NCBI RefSeq assembly: GCF_010092425.1
Contig: NZ_CP048030.1
Span: 186,001-250,000 of the forward strand
Reading direction: 5' to 3'
Origin: Sinimarinibacterium sp. NLF-5-8
GTDB lineage: Bacteria > Pseudomonadota > Gammaproteobacteria > Nevskiales > Nevskiaceae
DNA: 64,000 nt
Shown here: in pieces, positions 50,029-58,767 of the stretch
Numbering within the stretch: position 1 is the first letter of the stretch
Layout: each line of letters starts with the position of its first letter
Position numbers and translations under genes: made by a program
Notes under the pieces: model-generated
What the model was told of the DNA's origin: nothing
Databases searched by the model: none
What the model saw: only the letters and a program-made list of their open reading frames with translations

Positions 50029-50913
50029 CTATGTGACAACTTTGCCCGCCCGGCGAATGAAGCTGCTCAATTGCTCGGACGGTTCGCTGTCGGGCCTCAA
50101 CAAATAGGTGGTGAGCATGAAGGAGCGCCCGGCCAGGGGACGAGCGACGACATCCGTGGTCTTGCAGGCTGCTATATGGGCGGCGCTGGAAAAGCCGACG
50201 CCATAGCCTGCTGCTACCAGTGCCAGCATCAAATCGTGCGTGGCCACGTGCTCGGCCACGGTGGGCTGGGCATCCACCGAGCGCAGTAGGCGTTCCAGTT
50301 GTTGGTTGCAACCTTCGCAGACTTCGGGATGGCAAAGCACCAACGGGTAGTTCAATACCTCGTCCAGTGGGACATGCTTGTGTGCCAGCAGGGGATGCCT
50401 CGCGGGCACGGCCACCACCAGCGGATCACGCCAGACCGGCTCGGCGATCAGCCCTTCCTGGATTTCATTGGCAAGCGTGAAGCCGACGTCGTACAGATCA
50501 TGGCGCAGGCCCTTGAGTTGCTGCGAGAGCGGCATTTCCGATAGTCGGATTTCGACTTCCGGTTCTTCTTCTCTGCACAGGGCGAGCAGCGAGCTGAGGC
50601 GGATTCGGGCGATACCGTCGGAGAGGGCGATGCGTAACGCTCCTCGGTAGCCGTTGGCAGCGGCCTTGGCATTCGCTTTGGCGTGCTCCACGGAGAGCAA
50701 GACACGACGGGCATCTTCCAAAAAGACCTGGCCGGCCCAAGTCAGGCGCATACCACGTGATGTACGTTCGAACAGAATTGCGCCCAACTTGGATTCTAGC
50801 TGCTTGATCGTGCGTGAAAGGGGGGATTGCTCAACGTGCAAGCGTGCGGCGGCTCGGCTGAAATGCAACTCTTCGGCCACGGCAATAAAGCATCTGAGAT
50901 GGCGTAGCTCCAT
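50029..50913 (-). CDS. LysR-family transcriptional regulator
   Basis: A 294-residue regulator starting at ATG 50913, with GGAG upstream; a longer frame lacks a ribosome site. The HTH reads MELRHLRCFIAVAEELHFSR, then AARLHVEQSPLSRTIKQLE. The effector domain holds a cysteine cluster, CHPEVCEGC (about residues 197-205), which could sense metal or redox state. No gene diverges directly from it, so its target is not clear; the nearest are copper genes further right. Confidence 0.86.
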   Translation of the reverse strand: MELRHLRCFIAVAEELHFSRAAARLHVEQSPLSRTIKQLESKLGAILFERTSRGMRLTWAGQVFLEDARRVLLSVEHAKANAKAAANGYRGALRIALSDGIARIRLSSLLALCREEEPEVEIRLSEMPLSQQLKGLRHDLYDVGFTLANEIQEGLIAEPVWRDPLVVAVPARHPLLAHKHVPLDEVLNYPLVLCHPEVCEGCNQQLERLLRSVDAQPTVAEHVATHDLMLALVAAGYGVGFSSAAHIAACKTTDVVARPLAGRSFMLTTYLLRPDSEPSEQLSSFIRRAGKVVT

Positions 50914-51710
50914 GGAGTGTCTCCTATAATTATTGTGCATGACTCGTACAGCTCGCATCGCCGATGTATTTCTCCTTACAGGCAATCGGCCCGAATTCAT
51001 TGAGTATAGCTGCTACTGCCGAACGTTTATGCTACATGGTTATAAGGGCTGGCGGCTCTGCTGCACTCCGTGCGATCTCTTTCCATACCCATGCGTCTGT
51101 GCCTTTTGTTCCGCAAGGCAAACGCATACAAAAGAAGGAAGCAGGCTAGACAATGGGAACAACTGATTTAACCGCGGAGCGACTCTATCAGGGTGCTCTT
51201 GCGTCCATCCCGACAGATCGGTACCTTTTGGGGAATACTGTCGTGGTATGCGGTTAGCGTTTTCCAGTTTGATGCCGGGGCCGCCGCAGCAGTGCTGGCG
51301 CATCGTGTCTTACTCGGGCGCGCCTGCAGCGATCATCTGGCCACTGAACCGCTCAGGATCTTCCACGGTAGGCGAATGGTTCAGGATGGAGTTTTTCATG
51401 GTGGTGGTAAATGTGCAGTGTCCAAAAGCCGTATGGTCTTCAGTTGCTGTAACGTCGTACCTGCCATCGCAAGCGATCAGAAGTAAATCAAAAGGCCAGC
51501 CAGACAAGCCATAAGCCCTTTACTAGAGGATCGGCGACACTAAGATTGCTAAAGGTTATTCCTTTACCCGATAAGATTTGTGTGAAGAGTTCATAATTAA
51601 AGCGCGGGCCTTCCCGGTCGAGCGCGGTCATCGGAACTGAGGCAGAGCCAAGCTAATACGATAATGATTAACTGCGCACAGCCGATGACCGTGCATCCGC
51701 TTGATCTAAA
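50914..51710. other. Gene-free interval between LysR and the Cys-rich protein
   Basis: Several short frames exist on both strands, but none has a ribosome site or a recognisable product. A perfect FNR/ANR-type box, TTGATCTAAATCAA, lies at 51701-51714 at the edge of the interval. I see nothing else that I can support. Confidence 0.55.
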
Positions 51711-51714
51711 TCAA
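51701..51714. promoter_or_regulatory. FNR/ANR-type box
   Basis: TTGATCTAAATCAA matches the TTGAT-N4-ATCAA consensus of FNR/ANR in full. It overlaps the stop codon of the Cys-rich protein gene and faces a gene-free interval, so its target is unclear. Confidence 0.5.
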
Positions 51715-52049
51715 GCCGTGGCCATTTTTCTGCATTCTTCAGCGCAGCGGTGGCACCCTCTTGCACACGCTTGGCAGTGGCTAGCTTCATGCTTCGCACA
51801 CTCGTCACCGCACGCTTGACAGATATCTGCGCAAAGCGAGCAGATTGCTGCTGCGTATTCACTGTTGCGAGCCATGAAGGCTGCCGCCATGCGGCAGATA
51901 TCGGCACAGTCAACGTCAAGCGCGATGCAGCGCGCCATCATCTTAACGTCGTCTTCGTTGAGGCAAGATGTTGCACAATGATCACAAGCCGCCGCACATT
52001 GATAGCAGGCCTCAATACAGGTAGCGTACTTTTCATGTGTCATGGTCAA
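51711..52049 (-). CDS. Four-helix-bundle copper-storage-like protein (Csp/DUF326)
   Basis: A 112-residue protein with 19 cysteines, mostly spaced CxxC or CxxxC along predicted helices (TCIEACYQCAAACDHC; CSLCADICQACGDEC; CARGCHRCAEEC). This is the hallmark of Csp-type copper storage proteins, which bind many Cu(I) ions inside a four-helix bundle. There is no signal peptide, so the protein should be cytosolic (Csp3-like). It fits the copper-resistance genes to its right. Confidence 0.88.
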   Translation of the reverse strand: MTMTHEKYATCIEACYQCAAACDHCATSCLNEDDVKMMARCIALDVDCADICRMAAAFMARNSEYAAAICSLCADICQACGDECAKHEASHCQACARGCHRCAEECRKMATA

Positions 52050-52612
52050 TTCCTCGTTGGTTGATGATAGAATTTAATTAGACCATCAGATTGACCCCCG
52101 TGTTCCAGGCTCGACTAATGCACCTGTAGAAGCTGCAATGCCAAATCCTTTGAATCATGCTGGGTAACACTAGCGGTTTTTGCCACACCGTCGACCGCGA
52201 ACGATTGGCCGATTCGGCTTAACATCAACTTGGTCACCACAGGCGTGCCGGTCGCAGCCGTTATGCTTAACCCATTTTGTGGCTTGTTACTTCACCGTTT
52301 ATTGCCTATTGCCTATTGCCTATTGCCTATTGCCTATTGCCTATTGCCGCTGCAGCCCTGAGCCTCAGTTCCATATCGGTATTACCAACGCGCTACGCTT
52401 GCGACGCGCTTGCGTTTAACCAAACACGCGATATTTTTCATTCAACAATTTAGCCGCAGAGCGTTCCCACTGTGAATGAGCCGGATGGGCGGCTATCTCA
52501 AAAGAGCAGAAGCGCCAGGCAAGACTCCGCTTAAATGTTGTTAAGCATTTATTGCGAGCCAGGTATGAATCAGCTAAGCGCTTCGGCGCTACGCTGCAGG
52601 TTTGTTCCGTAA
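52050..52612. other. Gene-free interval with a heptamer tandem repeat
   Basis: No gene is supported. It holds seven exact tandem copies of TATTGCC at 52300-52348 and AT-rich flanks. Confidence 0.65.
52300..52348. repeat. Seven tandem copies of TATTGCC
   Basis: Seven perfect 7-base units in a row, 49 bases in total. There are no spacers, so this is a simple tandem repeat of the slippage type and not a CRISPR. Confidence 0.95.
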
Positions 52613-52996
52613 TTATTCCTGCGGTTTGATAGCGGTGATGACATAGTTTCCATTCGCTCGCACGAATTCAAATTCCACCTGGTCGTTAACCTCAATCTCT
52701 TGGGTCAATGAAAAGTTGTCGAGGTTGAATTTCATGGTCATGGTCGGCCACTGGAGAGCAGGAATCGGTTCATGGGTTACCGTAATTGTCTGTGCCTCAG
52801 TATCGATGGCTTTTACCATCCCTTTACCGCTGAGCTGCTGGCCCGCTGTCTGTTCGTTATTCATCACCTCCTTTCCTTTCATATTATCCATCCCGTGCGT
52901 GCTGTTCCCCATCTCTTTGTCGTGGTTCTCATTCGCCACGGCTGCGTTGGTCGATACCGCCAGCGCTATCGCTGCCATCATCGGAAGAATACGCAT
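52613..52996 (-). CDS. CusF-like periplasmic copper-binding protein
   Basis: A 127-residue exported protein with a signal peptide (cleavage near AVANE, residues 19-23). A Met/His-rich linker (GNSTHGMDNMKGKEVM) precedes the OB-fold CusF domain, with the metal site region HEPIPALQWPTMTMKF (about 75-90) holding His, Trp and two Met. It should hand Cu(I) or Ag(I) to an RND pump; the adjacent CusA gene is truncated, so it may now act alone. Confidence 0.88.
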   Translation of the reverse strand: MRILPMMAAIALAVSTNAAVANENHDKEMGNSTHGMDNMKGKEVMNNEQTAGQQLSGKGMVKAIDTEAQTITVTHEPIPALQWPTMTMKFNLDNFSLTQEIEVNDQVEFEFVRANGNYVITAIKPQE

Positions 52997-53089
52997 CGTC
53001 TTTGCTCCTAAGGTTGATAATCTAAAGGCGGTGCAGGTAGAACCTAAACTGCGCTAGGCCCTACCTGTGGTTGCAGGTGGCGTAAAACG

Positions 53090-53531
53090 CTAGCCATCCG
53101 CGGTATTCAGTTCTCTAATAACCACTCGGCGCTTCCACACCAGGAAAGCGGCTGGGATGACCACCAGTGTCAGCAAGGTCGCGCTGACCATGCCCCCGAC
53201 CATCGGTGCAGCAATCCGCCGCATAATCTCGGAGCCAGTACCGGTGCCCCACATGATGGGGAGCAAACCGGCAATGATGGCGGTGACCGTCATGATCTTC
53301 GGCCGCACGCGCAACAGCGCGCCTTCGATCACTGCGTCGCTCAGCTCCTTCACGGTGACCGGCCGGCCTTCCGTCGCCGCGACTTCTCGACGCGCCTTTA
53401 ACGCCTGATCGAGATAGACCAACATCACCACGCCGGTTTCGGCAGCGACCCCCGCCAGGGCGATAAAGCCAACGCCGACCGCCACCGACAGGTTGTAGTC
53501 GAGCAGGTACAACAGCCACAGACCGCCGATC
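53090..53531 (-). pseudogene. Truncated CusA-type RND pump, C-terminal remnant
   Basis: About 147 codons encode the last membrane part of a CusA-type heavy-metal efflux pump: GGLWLLYLL, GVGFIALAGVAAETGVVML and GGMVSATLLTLVVIP are clear. The frame continues into the IS at 53532 and stops being CusA-like there. The other side of the IS carries copD, not the rest of cusA, so roughly 900 codons are missing. Confidence 0.88.
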
Positions 53532-53583
53532 TGTAACGACCCACTGAAAACCTGCACAGGCGATACTTTGAAAGGAGTAGAGC

Positions 53584-53898
53584 ATGAGCAAGGTGATGGA
53601 CGAAGAGATCAAGCGATGGACGGCGAAGCGAAAAGGCGCGCTGGTGCTGGAAATCATCCAGGGCAAGACGACGGTGGCGGAGGCGTCAAGACAGTTCGAC
53701 CTGTCGCCGTCGGAACTGGAAGACTGGGTCGATCAGGGCAAGGCCGGGATGGAAAACGCGCTGCGAGCCAAGCCTGAGGATGTGCGTGAGCAGTACGAAC
53801 GCAAGCTCAAGGAACTGCAGGAAGCGTACGGCGAAGCGATGCTGGAGCTGCGTGCGCGAAAAAAATGGCAGTCCCTGCTGGGCGAGGACGAGACATGA
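53584..53898 (+). CDS. IS3-family transposase OrfA
   Basis: A 104-residue helix-turn-helix protein of the DUF1153 type: TTVAEASRQFDLSPSELEDWVDQG carries the DNA-binding HTH, followed by a leucine-zipper-like tail. It ends in an ATGA overlap with orfB, so translation is coupled in place of the usual programmed frameshift. GGAG lies before ATG 53584. Confidence 0.85.
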   Translation: MSKVMDEEIKRWTAKRKGALVLEIIQGKTTVAEASRQFDLSPSELEDWVDQGKAGMENALRAKPEDVREQYERKLKELQEAYGEAMLELRARKKWQSLLGEDET

Positions 53899-54716
53899 TC
53901 GAAGCGATCCGCCAGGGACTCAAAGCAGACGGCTTCGACGTATCGATCAACAAGCTGTGCATATGGTTCGGGATTCCGCGCCGGACGGTCTACTACCGAT
54001 CGCAGAAATCCCCGCCGAAGGTCCAGCCGCGATTTGCCGAGCCGATCAAGGCCCTGATCGAAGAAGAACCGTCGTTTGGCTACCGGACCGTGGCCGGCCT
54101 GCTGGGCTTCAACAAGAACACCGTGCAGCGCGTGTTCCAGATCAAAGGCTGGCAGGTGAAGAAGCGACCCATTGGGCATCGGCCGAGGATCGAAGCGTTG
54201 CCATCGCGAGCGGACGCCCCGAACCAGCGCTGGTCGACGGACCTGTGCCGGGTTTGGGCGGGCCGTGACGGCTGGTGCAGTCTGGCGCTGGTGATCGATT
54301 GACATACGCGGGAACTGCTGGGCTGGCATCTGTCCCGCAGCGGCAAAGCGACGACTGCCGGCTCGGCGCTCGAGCAGGCGCTGATTGCCCGATTCGGCAC
54401 GCTGGGCCGCGTTCCGAAATCCTTTCTGCTGCGCTCGGACAACGGGCTGGTTTTCACCAGCAGAAAGTACACGGCATTGGCCAGAAGCTATGGTCTGCAG
54501 CAGGAATTCATCACGCCGCATTGCCCACAGCAGAACGGCATGGTCGAACGCGTGATCCGATCGCTGAAGGAGCAGTGCGTCCATCGGCATCGCTTCGAGA
54601 CGCTGCAGCACGCCAGCCGGGTGATCAGTGACTGGATCCAGTTTTACAACCACCGGCGACCGCACCAAGCACTGAAGATGAAAACACCCGCTGAGGCATT
54701 CGCTTTAGCGGCATGA
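53895..54716 (+). pseudogene. IS3-family transposase OrfB with in-frame stop
   Basis: The frame encodes an rve integrase-core transposase: RWSTDLCRVWAG holds the first catalytic Asp, RSDNGLVFTS the second, and MVERVIRSLKEQC the Glu, followed by QFYNHRRPHQAL. A TGA at 54300-54302 replaces a codon right after SLALVID, between the first and second Asp. The product is cut in two, so this copy is probably inactive unless the stop is read through. Confidence 0.85.
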
Positions 54717-54782
54717 CCTGTGCAGGTTTCGATGGGTCATTACATGCTGAACAGCCGCACGAAGGTTCTGGTCCATCTGTTG

Positions 54783-55727
54783 TCATCCATGAGGGCTGAG
54801 GGTGCCGAGTACCGCTACGCTTACCAGAATCAGGAGCGCGATCGTTGCCTCAATGGTCACACTCAGTCGCAGGTGCTGTGCAGAGTGCGAAGGGACGCCG
54901 GTATGGATGTCACGTTCGAGCCGGGGCACCAACCACCAGCGATGCAAGGCGGCGAGGCCCAGCATCGCAGCGAACAGCGCCAGCTTGAGCAGCATCAGGT
55001 TGCCGTGCCGGCTGTGGAACAGCGGTGCGATGGACCAGCCGACCAGATCCCCGTAGTGAAAGATGCCGGTCACCACCAGGACGCCGACGAAGACCGTGCC
55101 CGGCCGCGAAAAGGTGTGCAGTGCCCGCCACAGCATGTGCAAGCCCTCACCCGCGGCGGGCTTGCCGTGACGAACGAACAAAATCAGCAAGGCGAAGATG
55201 GCCCCGATCCAGCCGCCGGCAGCGAGCAGGTGCGCCATACCAGCCACCAGCCGCACCGTACCACTCACACCCTCGCCACTGGCAGCATGTCCATTCCACG
55301 CCAGGCTGACCAGCGCCACGCCGGCCAGTAGGGTCACTCGCCGAATGGGGAATGGGCGCTCGGCGCGCTGCGACTGCCAGCCGAGTACAGCAAGCAGCAG
55401 AACCAGCAGGAATGCTCGCGTCAGCCCGGCGCGCCCAGCGGGGGTGTCGAACAGATACCAGGCCAAGTCGTCCCGCGCCAGATCGGAAACCGCGACCCCC
55501 ATGATGCCAGCCGTGCTGCGCACAATCTCAATGCCCGCCAGCGCCAAGCCGAGCACCCCACAGATCAGGAGCCCCTGGGTCAAGGCCCATCTGGGCAGGG
55601 GTGGGTGCTTATCGCCGCTGGTCGTTGAGGCGGCCGGACCGTACCACGCGAATAGCGGCAATCCGAACAGCAGCATCAAGTCCAGGTACTGCATGAACCG
55701 AAGCGTGTAGTCGGGAAGACTAGACAT
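54783..55727 (-). CDS. copD: CopD-family copper resistance membrane protein
   Basis: A 314-residue inner-membrane protein with about eight hydrophobic helices. The conserved CopD core is visible: NGHAASG (about 145-151) and VAGMAHLLAAGGWIGAIFAL (about 159-178), with the His residues that ligate copper. It follows copC (15-base gap) on the same strand and probably takes copper from CopC into the cytoplasm or to cuproproteins. The IS lies just beyond its 3' end. Confidence 0.9.
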   Translation of the reverse strand: MSSLPDYTLRFMQYLDLMLLFGLPLFAWYGPAASTTSGDKHPPLPRWALTQGLLICGVLGLALAGIEIVRSTAGIMGVAVSDLARDDLAWYLFDTPAGRAGLTRAFLLVLLLAVLGWQSQRAERPFPIRRVTLLAGVALVSLAWNGHAASGEGVSGTVRLVAGMAHLLAAGGWIGAIFALLILFVRHGKPAAGEGLHMLWRALHTFSRPGTVFVGVLVVTGIFHYGDLVGWSIAPLFHSRHGNLMLLKLALFAAMLGLAALHRWWLVPRLERDIHTGVPSHSAQHLRLSVTIEATIALLILVSVAVLGTLSPHG

Positions 55728-55742
55728 GATGTTGGCGCCCGC

Positions 55743-56135
55743 TCATTTGATGGTGAAGCTGTATTCGCCAGTCATCGGATGGTTGTCATCACCGACGGCG
55801 CGCCATTGCACCTGGTAGACGCCTACTCCGAGGGGGTTATGCAACGTAGCGCGCAGCGTCTTGCCGTCGTTGATGAGTTCAACGTCGATGTGCTCGACTT
55901 TCTCCGCGGCCCCACCGTCCTTTATGACGCTCAGCTCCAAGCGCGAGGCGCGAAGTACAAGCTGTTCACTGAAGACGAGATCGATCTGCTGCGGTGTCGT
56001 GACAACAGCATCGGCCGTCGGTATGGATTTGACGAGGGAGATATGGGCCTGAGCGACCGATGTGATCAGTAAGCCGGTCGCAAGACAGGCACCAACAATC
56101 AGAGAGCGAAATTGAGTAGTACGGTTCATGTGCAT
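55743..56135 (-). CDS. copC: CopC-family periplasmic copper-binding protein
   Basis: A 130-residue exported protein. I chose ATG 56135 because AGAGG lies five bases upstream; a second ATG at 56129 is possible. A signal peptide ends near AQA (about residues 30-32), and the mature protein begins HISLVKSIP, with the N-terminal His that binds Cu(II). The conserved DDNHPMTGEYSF near the C-terminus is the CopC fingerprint. It works with CopD. Confidence 0.9.
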   Translation of the reverse strand: MHMNRTTQFRSLIVGACLATGLLITSVAQAHISLVKSIPTADAVVTTPQQIDLVFSEQLVLRASRLELSVIKDGGAAEKVEHIDVELINDGKTLRATLHNPLGVGVYQVQWRAVGDDNHPMTGEYSFTIK

Positions 56136-56152
56136 TACACCTCTTCTTATGT

Positions 56153-56425
56153 TCAAGAATTTTGGCTGCAGCAACTCCGGCCGCCGCCCGTTGATTGGCT
56201 AAACAGGGTCTCGCCGCCTGCCAGACGCGCGGGATACCCAGCCTGTTGCAACGTCGACAGCAGCGGATCGTTGCCGTGATCGAAGTTGCCTCGAACTCGA
56301 ACGCGGCCGGTGGCCAAATGCACTTCCACGGCATCGACTCCCGGCAGCTCTTTCAGCGCATCGGTGACTTTCGCGATACATGAGCCGCAGCTCATGCCCT
56401 GGACGTCGAGATCCATTGTGTTCAT
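56153..56425 (-). CDS. HMA-domain copper chaperone-like protein
   Basis: A 90-residue protein with one heavy-metal-associated domain: GMSCGSCIAKVTDAL at residues 10-24 holds the CxxC metal site. The C-terminus adds RSCCSQNS, a second thiol pair. AGGAGA lies upstream of ATG 56425. It probably shuttles Cu(I) in the cytosol. It lies between copC and the DUF411 gene. Confidence 0.88.
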   Translation of the reverse strand: MNTMDLDVQGMSCGSCIAKVTDALKELPGVDAVEVHLATGRVRVRGNFDHGNDPLLSTLQQAGYPARLAGGETLFSQSTGGGRSCCSQNS

Positions 56426-56480
56426 GACTGTGTTCTCCTCTTGATCCCGAAGCGGGACATTGGCCGTTTCATCGCATCGA

Positions 56481-56948
56481 TCAGCGATAGGCTTGATAGA
56501 CGCTGGTGCTGCCATCGACATGGATCAGCAGAACGTCGTAGGGGTCTTTGCGGTCGCCATAGAGCGGGCCGTCCATGCCAGGTGACCCGATCGGCATACC
56601 TGGTACGGCCAGGCCGATCGCCTCGGGCTTTTCTTTCAGGAGACGTTTGATATCGGCAGCGGGTACATGGCCTTCGATGGCATAGCCGCCGATTCTGGCG
56701 GTATGGCAGGAGCCAAACTGCTTGGCAATGCCGAGCCGTTCGCGTATGCCGGTGTTGCCGGTATTGGAAGTACGCACCTGGATGCCCACTTCTTCAAGAT
56801 GCTGGACCCATTCGTTGCAGCAGCCACAGCTGGGGTCTTTCCAGACTTCTGCGCTCAGCTCCGATGCGGTTGCCACATTAGTACCGAGCATGGACGACAG
56901 AAACAGGCCCGCCAACCAGACGCGGTATTTGATAGCGACATTCATCAT
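56481..56948 (-). CDS. DUF411 (CopG-like) periplasmic metal-binding protein
   Basis: A 155-residue exported protein with a signal peptide (cleavage near TASEL, residues 27-31). The DUF411 core is clear: KDPSCGCCNEWVQHLE (about 37-52) with its CxCC metal site, then SCHTARIGGYAIEGHVPA (about 79-97) and AVPGMPIGSPGM (about 114-125). Such proteins accompany copper operons and bind Cu(I). It is the first gene of the minus-strand copper operon. Confidence 0.88.
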   Translation of the reverse strand: MMNVAIKYRVWLAGLFLSSMLGTNVATASELSAEVWKDPSCGCCNEWVQHLEEVGIQVRTSNTGNTGIRERLGIAKQFGSCHTARIGGYAIEGHVPAADIKRLLKEKPEAIGLAVPGMPIGSPGMDGPLYGDRKDPYDVLLIHVDGSTSVYQAYR

Positions 56949-57339
56949 GCTCGGCTCCGTAACTCTTTAACTGTCGGTACAGGGGGATTCATGGCGCTCG
57001 GCTGTGGTTCAAAGCCCGAAATGCACCATGCGTCTTCATACCGATGTTAGAGAGCAGGCGCTGTCAGACAAATGACCGGCGCGTTACATTTGTGTCATTC
57101 ATTTGTCATCTCTATGCGGGTTCCGCACAGCAATCAGGCACCTGTTTTGCGGTCGCCTGCTCGGGCCGGGGAGCCGCTGAACTACCAGTGACATAACGCG
57201 ATAGGTTCAGATGGCGATGGACCAGCCAAACGAAAAGAGACACCCGGCTTAGAGCCCGCACAGAAGAAACCGATTGACGATCGGTTTTTCAAAAATCATA
57301 CTCTGAACTTCCTAAGTCAAGAAATTGAGGTTCAACCGT
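56949..57339. promoter_or_regulatory. Divergent control region of the copper and blaI units
   Basis: The copper operon runs left and the blaI-M56 unit runs right. TTTGTGTCAT and CATTTGTCAT repeats, with an inverted GACAAATGAC (57067-57110), are candidate operator sites for the copper side. The blaI palindrome lies at 57267-57287. Confidence 0.5.
57267..57287. promoter_or_regulatory. BlaI-type operator upstream of blaI
   Basis: AAACCGAT-TGACG-ATCGGTTT is a perfect dyad of 8-base arms. The same core, ACCGATTG...ATCGGT, recurs in the 35-base palindrome before czcC, so one repressor probably binds both. Confidence 0.78.
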
Positions 57340-57741
57340 TTGACCAACCCTAGTGTGCCGCCGCTCGGCGACCTGGAAATTGCCGTGCTCGAAGACATCT
57401 GGCGCTTCGGTTCATCCGACGCCAAGACTGTCCATGCACGAGTCAAACATTCGCGTTCGATTGCATTGAACACCGTGCAGTCCGCGTTGGAGCGCCTGTT
57501 TCGCAAGGGGATCCTGCAACGCGAGAAGATCAGTCATGCCTACGAATACTCGGCAGGTCTTTCTCGCCGGGAGTTGGTTCGCAAGCTGGTGGAATCCACG
57601 GTGCATCGTGTCGCCGGCACACAATCGGATGCGTTGTTGTCGGCTTTTCTCGATCTTGCCGTACAAGCGGATGGAGACCAGCTCAAACGATTGGAGGAAT
57701 TGATTGCGCGGCGTCGTGCTGAACTGGATGAGAGCCGCTGA
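57340..57741 (+). CDS. BlaI/MecI-family winged-helix repressor
   Basis: A 133-residue repressor. I prefer TTG 57340, which has TTGAGG nine bases upstream; another TTG at 57325 has no ribosome site. The winged helix reads LGDLEIAVLEDIWRFG, then NTVQSALERLFRKGILQREKI, the BlaI/MecI pattern. The C-terminal half should form the dimer and carry the protease-sensitive site. It overlaps the M56 gene by one base. It likely represses its own operon and czcCBA. Confidence 0.88.
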   Translation: MTNPSVPPLGDLEIAVLEDIWRFGSSDAKTVHARVKHSRSIALNTVQSALERLFRKGILQREKISHAYEYSAGLSRRELVRKLVESTVHRVAGTQSDALLSAFLDLAVQADGDQLKRLEELIARRRAELDESR

Positions 57742-58736
57742 TGATGAGCTATGGGTCGCTACTTCAATCTGCGCTGCTGGCCGGCTTTGTTCTGGCGATT
57801 ACCCTGTCTTTGTTGGTTGTGGCCTGTGAACGCCCGCTAAGTCGGCTGCTTTCGAGACAAGCGCCTCGGCAGCGAGTCCGAATACTTTGGTGGTTGCTGA
57901 CCGCGCCTATATTGGTGGGCATTGGCTATGCAGTAGTGGCTATAGCAATGCCCTCGGCCCTTCACGACTCGGCCCGGTTTGCCGCCGCCTGTTCTGCGCA
58001 CTCAGGCAACCTTCTACATTTGTGTGTCTGGCATCCGAACGAAAATGGGCAGAGCTCTTGGTTGTGGGGGGCGATTGCCCTGCTGGCGGGTTATGCAACG
58101 TGGTTGATAGCGCGGGCAGCAATCGGAGTCTGGCGGGTCCGGCAGACCCTGCTCACCATGCTGCGTTTGAGTCGTCGTTTTGGACACACAGACAGGCTTC
58201 GTGTGGTGGATGTCGATCAGCCCATGGCCTTCGCTTGCGGCATAGGGTCAGGCCATGTTTTGCTTTCCCAGTCGTTGCTCGACCAGCTCAGCCCAACTCA
58301 GCTACAAGTAGTTCTGGCCCATGAGCAGGCGCACCTTGAGCATCGCGATGCGTTCTGGCGTCTGATGGCGGGGATGTTGTCGGGCATCCAGTTGCCAGGC
58401 ACTCGTCGGCGCCTTCTGCGTGACTACGAGCTTGCCTTGGAGCAGCGCTGCGACTTCATTGCTGCGGCTTCAGTGGGCTGTCAAATAACGGTCGCTGAAA
58501 CCTTGGTCGCGGTGAAGAAAATTTACCGCCATCACGCTTTAGCAGGTATGCCGCTGTCGATGGCCTTTCTCTCCGATTTCGTGCCCGAACGTGTTCAGGC
58601 GCTGTTGTCTCCGGGCCGCCGATCCAATTCATATCTGGGTTTATTTTTGGGCTTTACCGTGGTGGCGTTTTGCAGCTTGTCCACAGGGTGGCTGCACTAC
58701 TTAACCGAGTCACTCATCACTATGTTGGCGAGGTAA
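57741..58736 (+). CDS. BlaR1-like M56 metallopeptidase without a penicillin-sensor domain
   Basis: A 331-residue membrane protease. Three or four N-terminal helices (about 10-30, 48-70 and 105-125) precede the zinc motif HEQAHLEH near residue 193; a further helix lies near 300-320. It stops after the protease and last membrane parts: the penicillin-binding sensor domain found in BlaR1 and MecR1 is absent. It should cleave the BlaI-type repressor in response to another signal, probably metal, given the efflux genes downstream. Confidence 0.87.
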   Translation: MMSYGSLLQSALLAGFVLAITLSLLVVACERPLSRLLSRQAPRQRVRILWWLLTAPILVGIGYAVVAIAMPSALHDSARFAAACSAHSGNLLHLCVWHPNENGQSSWLWGAIALLAGYATWLIARAAIGVWRVRQTLLTMLRLSRRFGHTDRLRVVDVDQPMAFACGIGSGHVLLSQSLLDQLSPTQLQVVLAHEQAHLEHRDAFWRLMAGMLSGIQLPGTRRRLLRDYELALEQRCDFIAAASVGCQITVAETLVAVKKIYRHHALAGMPLSMAFLSDFVPERVQALLSPGRRSNSYLGLFLGFTVVAFCSLSTGWLHYLTESLITMLAR

Positions 58737-58767
58737 ACACGGACTCGGGATTTTTGGTATTTTTTTT

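Larger units (their letters stand above)
53532..54744 (+). mobile_element. IS3-family insertion sequence
   Basis: A 1213-bp element with TG...CA ends. The left end (53532-53560) and the reverse complement of the right end share an imperfect inverted repeat, starting TGTAACGACCCA on the left and TGTAATGACCCA on the right, and ending AAACCTGCACAGG in both. It encodes orfA and orfB. I see no target-site duplication (GATC left, TGCT right), and the flanking genes are unrelated, consistent with an adjacent deletion. Confidence 0.85.

Noticed and set aside
51193-51486. 97-codon plus-strand open frame in the gap right of LysR
   Set aside because: No ribosome site, no recognisable product, and overlapping frames of similar length on the other strand.
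52300-52348. Possible CRISPR-like repeat
   Set aside because: The seven TATTGCC units are directly adjacent with no spacers; it is a simple tandem repeat.
53532-54744. Target-site duplication of the IS
   Set aside because: The flanks (GATC on the left, TGCT on the right) do not match, so no duplication can be claimed.
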